Positions 25,901-28,817 of a stretch of 28,817 nt of DNA are shown here, piece by piece (position 1 is the first letter of the stretch; every line of letters starts with the position of its first letter). Position numbers and translations under genes: made by a program. The stretch spans positions 1-28,817 of the forward strand of contig JAFVCR010000072.1 in the NCBI GenBank assembly GCA_017479035.1, given 5' to 3'. Under the pieces are notes generated by a model. The model made no database searches and had not been told where the DNA came from. It was given only the letters and a program-made list of their open reading frames with translations. Origin of the DNA: Kiritimatiellia bacterium. GTDB lineage: Bacteria > Verrucomicrobiota > Kiritimatiellia > RFP12 > UBA1067.

Positions 25901-26345
25901 TGTTAAGTTCCGTCGTGCGCCCGTTCGCCACGGGGTTTATCTCCGCAAAACGCAGTTCGCCAGACACCATTATCCCCAACTTCGGCATCTTCGTCCCCGC
26001 CTGTAGCATCGCATCCTTCACTGCATTTGTCAATGCCACCGGGTCGGAAATGTAGCGGCTCAACCACGCCCAATCGTTCGCCGCCGTCGTATTCTCGAAG
26101 TTAGGCACGAACTCGAAGTAGTTTGCCGTCATGGCATTTTCCGCAACGCCTTCGTTTATGAGCGTCATCTTCAGCCCGATGGTTTTGCCCACCGTTGCGG
26201 GAGTCCCCTCGCTGTATGCCGTCGTCTGCTCGAAACGGTAAATGTCGCCCGTTCCGCCCACAACGGCCTTCGCCTCCCAAACGGGCAACGCCGCCATGCC
26301 AAGGAACAGGCACCATGCGCCAAACATTCTCTTCATCAAGTTCAT
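13986..26345 (-). CDS. Giant exported protein (about 4,119 aa): Calx-beta, TSP3-like calcium repeats, LamG, Fn3-like
   Basis: A very large surface or secreted protein. The N-terminus is a signal peptide (Lys/Arg, then WCLFLGMAALPVWEAKA, cut near residue 27). Approximate order: unclassified beta region (28-390); Calx-beta-like domains (about 393-505 and 885-1010, the second with VPENASRATVTVELSEA); scattered TSP3/EF-hand-like Asp motifs from 1330 to 2455 (DTDGDGLPDGWE, DLDSDGLMDLEEL, DTNGDGVPDGW, DTDVDGLPDPWE, DTDFDGMDDYYELFHGLNP); a LamG/concanavalin-type domain (about 2500-2710; FTVECWVRPEAR, GKWTHLALSYDG, VDEIRIWDGARTANEI); more Asp motifs (about 2935-3120 and 3902); an Fn3-like stretch (about 3630-3760); and a C-terminal beta domain ending GFYKVEIDLKK. 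I see no PEP-CTERM, LPXTG, type 9 signal or autotransporter barrel. Start choice: ATG at 26345 (AAGG nine bases upstream); an in-frame ATG at 26393 overlaps the upstream stop (ATGA) but gives an atypical signal peptide. Binding of glycans or self-association in a calcium-dependent way is inference. Confidence 0.85.
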   Translation of the reverse strand: MNLMKRMFGAWCLFLGMAALPVWEAKAVVGGTGDIYRFEQTTAYSEGTPATVGKTIGLKMTLINEGVAENAMTANYFEFVPNFENTTAANDWAWLSRYISDPVALTNAVKDAMLQAGTKMPKLGIMVSGELRFAEINPVANGRTTELNMEYTVKAGDYAFPFSPANSSGEFPSNRTVFDGYFVTNLATSASDTVNPWFLKNAEGSIANLSWHGGTDPAMMNQVTYLADYYLDNNGSPIVIEGIAYSDAVSHDTANIWREIYEGTTDTYEAVQPSVEVVGGLDPADATTLYVWVDPDDTDAVILDPAQATIHNHNGNDVLYLTIAGAETKFSLKGVSQTATTGASAEYGAGTARIYISQFPTNRTDAQSVLMNEKLMRVVKVIEPPEPTIRARINGSDTATITATSDYRTAQATVTVSLSEAPAADTTVRVTATINNTAAKPVEQYIGLATTTAGNSYQLFQQDLVFPAGEIDSKTLNVFVMNADQYTQGDGITFTVEDVSATPAYTPETLAGYSLYINPIRPEITTPAEGAIVPGEYEILSQVPIEIEIDDTHYNATNVYKVGFAGGTLSATEYVAVNGVITITPTFSTIGENDCRIVVTNATGYASSPVRTLKVLTKAAKTVQLVHTEEDGTVIEETAHRYGENADDSTSEPVFIMPVLSETAGSAVYAFLVPGSEAATNAIYEAGGETFLEKFPPQLIQPGSTTAINPFSLRFLDGNGNDTAGLPYSVVLRTEASEAAAVNSSFTAMTFYATVTNVWPKATAATISPEGGTADTATPVNAAGLTKVTINSTKEFRVGGIFEPSFKDLENPAFATRWQVLDEEGTVLTTYLQYGDPTAAGATPFVYNFATAGTNKVVVAMRDGDMRNTQWGEEFSFDVAVAESPYIALRTAYTGNRVPENASRATVTVELSEAAKTALTVELEIKPVNATSTNPGDAELSATTVTIPANRTSPSSSPYLINMYGTPVSETDGFTVTAKVTTDAENADGVKYSDLYTPVEEGDFYLFVTEVAPVETRAFSIIATTNTVNIGAAQAFDWRIEFANQTKRDEGATLVFASSGTPASLSVDITPTGATDDSTTITGTTANSISGRTMFTFNSSGIHYSSLQELIYGPTGEKQSVALPSRVKYYQIEAAKIVKLYAVGPGNGITDFEANNDYRRAAGIGAGYVYSDGGGYSGFKAFCGKWSYAVTETGADVYAQGYKVGDVHNAALNPALASDLGIDTKGNSEANKAPATFYQYTDAEKDSFFYCWLQNDVSAGTVGTAGSYVDPVVAPQIEPDAVYLNAKIKQVDSAGGGGSQSQQLAAQYAEKEVAAVFSKEYIASDNLGDINQDGIPDVFARTKTWFGDNDVLTTLAADLDDLATLNDDEDLLPAVTFGTNKAGRTIIPSLTAGWDTAGEEFDALWELRGYGAGLNSTTATGVMVSDIDMTDDEWVAFVRANPGVADEVVDADGNIVEDEKLNFQTNNADYATKIAAVKNVLMTTWTPENATRATLADTDGDGLPDGWEYFFWYHATVHDLHGRRFSLEDPTYGSAITPEEIIEVYNPNARNREILLADLDSDGLMDLEELAIGTNPVDWDTDGDYMPDGWEVMWGINPLSNHTLPYNTYNPDGDFYAKCDYNESAEYTMVHKNGEGWVAISGDAPDTSTAGSASGIAVIWNPAHDYFFPAGCLNDMSNGAAPEFVDKVIEWTDEELEAAAARGDKLVETADAKYKLTFIHQQVRKYKGYDPRTGWMRTPSGLVHLRWGGIGETGTAVDTEAFDMYDEFILYKYLLDVEERGASLHTANTGRMAARRMDSHNTSLDDIFGTGYNAWRFFLDYCTCPVPDWYVSESDTESESDVKQYIASLLSALSENGTENATFKVDHGADTNGDGVPDGWALYVGRNATIPIDLADLDPTKFDADGLTLPAEYAGTDSCAAYINVPSISNKWNSAWVNKFWPTDPDDADTDADGITDGAEGGSFSRVLYFGTVEHHMISSAAYGSGHETMPSGGTCYRGGGLNPCTIDTDVDGLPDPWEVQFIGVPMTADGQWWSPVANNSSLNTELLPDSFWVANGMKNPKLSGTEDYSTTSSDSSEGTSYYMMTMGMDQTDGTDAGTQSSGRNGVIYGQSIMVRRGEDTIANFVRDLDFDGDGLQNFQEYLVQALRHLRYDDDRTPLMGKILADGAIESNGAPFVTFDSYDEDLYKKLIADRYNLGDEVLDAIDYRSLGYFATAPRLWDRANQGHSDPWKYMLPPSGSGGYVSTDPSMVDTDFDGMDDYYELFHGLNPIYGQDPSGVNLTLIAHDDTFFTRDVISEAYSTSISAVNNAWTAAKSGFKAGDYNPGFFPWLNGSPFCDADLDGLNNYEESIKANLGTPANTHTDPTPQWFTDPSGLKLRLSYDGLYYISENSSYTAQYYVIPSGLSTFWPWSMANAAVRLVDPETDTIVSSSVGTMDGSSGVFMFAFEANEGFDTDGDWRSDLREQMQNVEGASDPLVFMDLNRRQAAYFPGENSAIVTREPGHRAIENYDMFRTFTVECWVRPEARKESVILERATWVSPESIVNSEGQMRANFRIGVDADGYPYGLVESVAATQSDSDETSKRVTSSVKLEEGKWTHLALSYDGSALVLYRNGMKVKEENCHLIPANGVPLIVQSTAHTYDFPADDWEYYNCGLVVGAKAKTAAAIALDENTAWSDYDEFFNGYVDEIRIWDGARTANEIRTDYTKRYSFEDVAAQREEVFAAWNGGKRRTEGTLPVELVQHYNFSTLPGAINGEDVMQTPSGFEQGVAAGTGDATIDLDVAWWKALDANNVASTVYKDRRVVPWVQNTLLHLPAMDGSARDSMFWGSNIAGFQAPIFLGAASYEFPNTANPYGWSNFISDRYYQWSKLSRMAQMRSETITGIDYTNLVERFRYQLRADFVGVSDMVALGGAFAKRCEESWDGEGAFDAWADTKTDSNGDGLPDWWVEIAKGYGLDVEDGKAAINAMVDYDGGGITAAQAYRYDLARGMLPDGYVDKTFIDTVDTDRNSLPDWWETLYGLTDTSGGEDFDGDGLSNRAEYLISEIFGYYRLDPRLPVTPTNEEGDVLDYFKKVGQMYLGEMFDDHDYIENTWEAGYPHLDSNNEKYVDAYVYDPGKDLDNDGWSNWAEARAGTAPVRSAIQGADDDSTGIEYPVPVIEMNLYAEETASDAPIYVKAWSATTLANDRNFDPEPDATWVIQNENDVTERSQYLGMNTHKRMTMNLGPGSVRTGSVRVRAKDLAMICGVLTPNTFKPYSNRQAILSSEQVEWSPVAFDRPRVDGSEYGDLVFSLSLVSSGEDADSDSSDSDNSAKRGQDTVSNEIVICTINYETGEVEFDLERVTGSFYLYWDGSTWYPSADYRGYRGWSSVWFADSDGNVSYVLWDVYAADLDKSYLKLTWKTKRVPGEKIATYYLSYADSGHVREGLNTFEAFIDLDGDGIYTVGSDCYGVANNVEVGYAGGKFGVELSKVSPIIDRFDIASGLTDRGVEFGTESGDYTNLVAGVLSGGTKEIVRLVRTHINEQPVTAFAARFTSNPQGALEALNAVVYERIIDFNKRSVLTERDICENGDLDIDWKYLAELTKEGQPLYTEDITNVLYRVVFGHGTTSATNYNNLARVAIPRMFDGNALRRHPTLLAPASGREGTTVYASHPTFKWTTGIRNNYTAFNLQILDEEGKEVVWDSGTQPLPMCDAEGKYVWEAPVYVGDQVTNNTGKVSVFENLKNYRWRVRVQNAKFRDSPTSTNGFPAVSAKFRMNTNEGIARGENGNGSIAVAVKYRGPEDVYDKYGSDAESLAQKIRVQVYRTPDFTGTPVSQGFVTNITTVTNRTVESNIVLGGIPNGTYYVLAFIDTDGDFKRSATESWGYANLIGDPSVAYIYTPQPVVIDNSTIRAPAVTVWINDTDADGDWLPDAWEITVGPGDDGYTDNGPAKTLDGDELGFFVNVNPELLTVITSRGEALTGASTANFQSAQFSALALGARPKTASAADARAAITAIVSSELEVEGISVTGISVDADGNVHLAVEAEATEAVAAQAARLAAPGGEGVSVAAKTYAATASAGTKTLVYRVLHTERLADEFQVIEEGTIDVTGGTIETDFNIQGQGGVSGFYKVEIDLKK

Positions 26346-26389
26346 GTCATACCGCCTTCTCTTCGTAAATCCCAAAATTCCCGGAAATT

Positions 26390-27205
26390 TCATTTTGCAT
26401 CCCCCTCTGCATTCCCCTCTTGCGCTGCTTCACCGGCAGCGTCTCCGCCGCCTTCCCCGCCTTGCGCACCCTCTTGCTCGGCTTCCCCCGCAACACGCGC
26501 ACGCGCCGCTTCGTCGGCCGCCGCACGCTCTTCCATCCGCCGCTCCAATTCTTTATTGTATGCAGCGAAATCCACCCCCTGCGCCGCATCCTTCCACTCC
26601 GGCAACGGCGCAAGCGTCCCCGCTTTCACCCCCGCCTCGTATTTTGCAATCGCCTCGTTGTACGTCCCCGGCACGGCTCCGTTGCTTCGCGCCGTCCCTT
26701 CGGCGATTTTCCTATTGTCGCGCCCTTCCCGCTGTATGCGCACCCGCACCATTTCAGCCGCCGTGCGCCGCAACGCCACAACCTCCGCCTCGCGTTGCGC
26801 AATCTTCTCGTTCAAATCCGTCCATTGCGGGAGCCCCCCCGCCGCCGCACGCGCATCGATCTCGCGCACCGCATCATCTTCGCTCGCGCCCTCGCCCAAC
26901 TCTTTGCGGACTTCCTCCACAATCCTCTTGCGCTCCGCCTTCAACCGTTGTGCCGCCCCCTCCGCACGGGTTCTGTTTTTGTATACGTCCCCCAACGCCG
27001 CCACGTACACCGGGTCGGCCATGCGGTTCTCGTAAACCTCTTCCACGTCCGCCCCCGACCCCGTCGCATCCGCGACCCTCTCCCCCTTCCGCCCAAACGC
27101 AAAATACAGCAGCAATGCCGCTATGCCAAGCCCGGCGGCAACTACGCAAATGGCAACCAGACGCTTTTTACGCGCCTCTATAGTTGTATTTTCCATGACA
27201 TCCAT
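26390..27205 (-). CDS. Single-pass membrane protein with long charged helical region, unknown function
   Basis: About 271 residues: short cytoplasmic N-terminus with ARKKR, one transmembrane segment (VAICVVAAGLGIAALLLYFAF, about 17-37), then a highly charged, Ala/Glu/Arg-rich, largely helical region likely to form coiled coils (LKAERKRIVEEVRKELGEG, LNEKIAQREAEVVALRRTA, YNKELERRMEERAAADEAA), and a low-complexity Gly/Glu/Ala tail. The C-terminal part should be periplasmic. No family is recognised. It ends 44 nt before the giant gene's preferred start, or overlaps by ATGA the alternative one, so the two are co-expressed and it may help export, anchor or assemble that protein (inference). Three starts are possible: TTG 27211 (best spacing to GGAAGAG), ATG 27205 (used here) and ATG 27196. 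Confidence 0.75.
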   Translation of the reverse strand: MDVMENTTIEARKKRLVAICVVAAGLGIAALLLYFAFGRKGERVADATGSGADVEEVYENRMADPVYVAALGDVYKNRTRAEGAAQRLKAERKRIVEEVRKELGEGASEDDAVREIDARAAAGGLPQWTDLNEKIAQREAEVVALRRTAAEMVRVRIQREGRDNRKIAEGTARSNGAVPGTYNEAIAKYEAGVKAGTLAPLPEWKDAAQGVDFAAYNKELERRMEERAAADEAARARVAGEAEQEGAQGGEGGGDAAGEAAQEGNAEGDAK

Positions 27206-27243
27206 AGCCAAAAAACAACTCTTCCTTTTACTTTGTGCTTCAT

Positions 27244-27272
27244 ATTATACTCAAAATAAAGATTTCGCGCAA
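27244..27272 (-). promoter_or_regulatory. Promoter for the membrane protein / giant protein operon
   Basis: Minus strand: -35 TTGCGC (27272-27267), 17-nt spacer, perfect -10 TATAAT (27249-27244). Predicted start is near 27237, with a leader of about 30 nt that contains AAGGAAGAG before the coding start. The -35 box matches only in its first half, so an activator may be involved. Confidence 0.6.
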
Positions 27273-27508
27273 GGGGGTTTTTTCACTAAATGAAATTTTT
27301 GGCCGCCACGCCTCCCCCCACTCTCTTACCGCCCGCCAATGCTATATTTTCTCTCCCGCCGCAATCGCCCACCCCCCTCCATAACTTGAAAAACGCGGCT
27401 TCCTTTCCCGTCTTTTTGCAGTTTCCGCCTACATCCGCACTCCTTCCCGCCTTGTCCCGCAATAACCTGCGCCCCGTCTCCCATCCGCGCCCGCCCCGTC
27501 CCGATGCC

Positions 27509-27548
27509 GAGAGAGCCTTGACGGCTCTTTCTCCGTCAAGGCTCTCTC
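27509..27548. repeat. Perfect 16-bp stem hairpin built from the GAGAGAGCC repeat
   Basis: GAGAGAGCCTTGACGG (27509-27524) and CCGTCAAGGCTCTCTC (27533-27548) are perfectly complementary around an 8-nt loop. It is the strongest simple hairpin in the window and lies about 160 nt downstream of the membrane-protein gene, so it may end or protect that transcript. No T run follows on either strand. Its arm is one unit of the GA-rich repeat family in inverted arrangement. Confidence 0.85.
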
Positions 27549-27637
27549 CTCTTCGTCTCTAGGCTCTCTCATCTCTCCATCAAGGCTCTCGTCCGTCCGG
27601 GACTTCCCTCTCTCTCTTCACAGACCCTCCTCTCTCC
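27528..27637 (-). repeat. Degenerate GAGAGAG-type tandem repeats (second locus)
   Basis: On the minus strand, GAGAG(AG) blocks begin at about 27636, 27616, 27590, 27570 and 27548, spacings of 20, 26, 20 and 22 nt, each followed by a GCCTWG- or GGGAAGTC-like core. The unit at 27570 has GAGAGAGCCTAGAGAC, close to the central units of the exact 22-nt array at 12488-12597. The two loci are therefore related, with this one diverged. Confidence 0.65.
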
Positions 27638-27706
27638 TTTTTGCGTCAATACGGGCAAAAATCCATCTCCTCTCTCCCTCTCAAATCCTTCCCGGCCGGC
27701 CTCCCC

Positions 27707-28817
27707 CTACAACCTCCCGGCCATCGTATTGTATGCCGTTTTCGCCGCCTCCACCGTAAGCATCCGCGCAATATACGTCACATAACTAAACAGCCTTTTT
27801 GCGCGGTTTTTGATCGCATAGTTCTTATTTATTATAAGATACTTTTCCGGTGCTGTTTCCGCATCCACCAGGCACGAGCCATCGTAAAACAGCGCATACT
27901 CGCGCGTCCTGTCTGCAACCTCCTCAAACGTCACATCGCGCATCGCCTCCACCTGCCGCTTGCGCAATTGTATGGACGCTCCATCGTGCGGACGCTCGAA
28001 CCCTGCCGCCGTGCGCACGGAATAACAAACCGCATTCGGATTTGCCTTGAAATATTCATAATACGCCTGGTGCTGATCTATCGCCAGCGCAAGCAATAGC
28101 GGGAAGCGCGCCGCCGCCGCAATCGCACCCGCGCACAGCATTAACTCCATCGCTTTCAATACATACCTGTTCCAGAAATCGCGTTTCCGCACCAACACTG
28201 TCTGCACCGCAAAAACCGCAAGTGCCACCTTCAGCCACGCCACATATCTTAAATACCCCACCATGTCCACCGGCATTGCATTCACGGCGCAAAGCATCGC
28301 CACGCACGCCATCCTCGCCGCCGCATCGCCAAATATCAACAGCACCAGCACCCCCGCGCAAAACAGCACCTTCACCCTTGCCGGATTTGCTCTTGTGCGC
28401 ACCTCTAAGGGCGGCTCGCGCGCACGATCCTCATCTGTCGTGAAAAAGAACTGCATCCACGTTTTGTATTCTCTTTTCGGCCCCTCCACGGCCGGCTGCT
28501 TCCACCCCTTGTTTGGGCTCCACATCCTATTCGCCGGCGCGAACCCCTCCTGCCCCAGCACCTTGCGCCGGTAGAAATTCACCGCGTCTTCGCTTACCAT
28601 CGTCCAAATGAATCGCTCCACACGGCTCATCGATGCCGCATCTTCATTTTGTTCCCTGAAGTCGAACGTCAAATCCACCGGCGGGAACTTCTCCGGATCA
28701 GCCGTCTTCACCGGATAAAACGGATGCCCGAAATCACGCCACGAACTTGCAAATGGCGATGCCAGCGTCACCGCCAGCAATACGCAAAATGCAAGTGCGG
28801 CAGCGGCATACTCCCCC
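27707..28817 (-). CDS. Multi-spanning membrane protein, C-terminal part (N-terminus outside the window)
   Basis: The frame is open from the right window edge (370 codons visible), so the start is not in the window; the TTG at 28780 is an internal codon, because hydrophobic coding sequence continues upstream of it (EYAAAALAFCVLLAVTLASP). After that membrane segment comes SSWRDFGHPFYPV, then a soluble stretch of about 110 residues, then four or so membrane segments (VKVLFCAGVLVLLIFGDAAA, YVAWLKVALAVFAVQTVLV, LMLCAGAIAAAARFPLLLAL), and a soluble C-terminal domain of about 120 residues. The 'GHPFYP' element after a membrane helix recalls large membrane glycosyltransferases and polymerases of surface polysaccharides, but this is a weak resemblance. 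The stop at 27707 precedes a long non-coding region. Confidence 0.7.
   Translation of the reverse strand, partial: GEYAAAALAFCVLLAVTLASPFASSWRDFGHPFYPVKTADPEKFPPVDLTFDFREQNEDAASMSRVERFIWTMVSEDAVNFYRRKVLGQEGFAPANRMWSPNKGWKQPAVEGPKREYKTWMQFFFTTDEDRAREPPLEVRTRANPARVKVLFCAGVLVLLIFGDAAARMACVAMLCAVNAMPVDMVGYLRYVAWLKVALAVFAVQTVLVRKRDFWNRYVLKAMELMLCAGAIAAAARFPLLLALAIDQHQAYYEYFKANPNAVCYSVRTAAGFERPHDGASIQLRKRQVEAMRDVTFEEVADRTREYALFYDGSCLVDAETAPEKYLIINKNYAIKNRAKRLFSYVTYIARMLTVEAAKTAYNTMAGRL

Larger units (their letters stand above)
27273..27706. other. Non-coding interval with GA-rich repeats and a strong hairpin
   Basis: These 434 bp lie between the membrane-protein gene end (27707) and the promoter at 27244-27272. 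The plus strand is C/T-rich; its 90-codon open frame (27290-27562) is Pro-rich, low-complexity, in the opposite orientation to all genes, and is not believed. The right half carries the quasi-repeats and hairpin listed separately; nothing is recognised in 27290-27500 beyond composition. Confidence 0.55.

Noticed and set aside
13986..26393. Start of the giant protein at the ATG at 26393
   Set aside because: It is possible through ATGA coupling, but it puts 16 extra residues with several basic residues before the signal peptide; the ATG at 26345 has its own ribosome-binding site and a normal signal peptide. Kept as an alternative.
27290..27562. Plus-strand ORF of 90 codons in the right intergenic region
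   Set aside because: Pro/Leu-rich low-complexity translation, no plausible ribosome-binding site, opposite orientation to all genes, and it overlaps the hairpin.
1..28817. tRNA, rRNA, insertion sequences or phage genes
   Set aside because: I saw no tRNA-like cloverleaf, rRNA segment, transposase motif or integrase in either strand, though short RNAs in the intergenic regions cannot be excluded by eye.

Overview
The window is a moderately GC-rich chromosomal segment in which every convincing gene lies on the minus strand, so transcription runs from high to low coordinates. The gene content points to a Gram-negative, acetate-forming bacterium of the PVC group (Verrucomicrobiota, Kiritimatiellota or Lentisphaerota). 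It has an arabinose-5-phosphate isomerase for KDO/LPS synthesis, a pta-ackA acetate pathway, a very large secreted protein with calcium-binding repeats, and a cluster matching in order and protein type the Akkermansia Amuc_1098-1102 type IV pilus-like locus. The assignment rests on recognised families and gene order; no search was run.

Layout in transcription order. (1) 28817-27707: the C-terminal part of a multi-spanning membrane protein that enters from outside the window. (2) 27706-27206: a non-coding stretch with a perfect 16-bp hairpin, GA-rich quasi-repeats and a good promoter at 27244-27272. (3) 27205-13986: a single-pass coiled-coil-like protein followed closely by a gene for a protein of about 4,119 residues with a signal peptide, Calx-beta-like domains, many thrombospondin-type-3-like calcium motifs, a LamG domain and an Fn3-like region. 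(4) 13944-11312: ackA then pta, separated by 365 bp that hold five exact 22-nt tandem repeats. (5) 11280-11152: a 14-bp inverted repeat and a near-consensus promoter. (6) 11120-703: kdsD, an Amuc_1102-like exported protein, a PilM-PilN fusion, an Amuc_1100/PilO-like protein, a bitopic protein with a zinc ribbon and calcium motifs, a small overlapping ORF, a large PilQ/GspD-type secretin, and coaE with a C-terminal extension. Most junctions here are stop/start overlaps (ATGA, TAATG, TGATG), so this is a translationally coupled operon. A second promoter lies just before the secretin. (7) 702-1: a decayed gene, an intrinsic terminator, and a short open frame running off the left edge.

How the parts fit: the pilus-like cluster encodes an outer-membrane secretin plus an inner-membrane PilM/N/O-type platform, but no pilin, prepilin peptidase or motor ATPase is present here. 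These must be elsewhere, or the complex does something other than classical piliation. It is transcribed with an LPS-precursor gene, which suggests an envelope programme. The giant protein and one component of the secretin cluster share the same kind of Asp-rich calcium motifs. The most unusual items are the giant protein and its coupled partner, the periplasmic zinc-ribbon/calcium protein, the 21-residue Glu-rich repeats in the secretin, the CoaE extension, and a GA-rich intergenic repeat family present at two sites about 15 kb apart.
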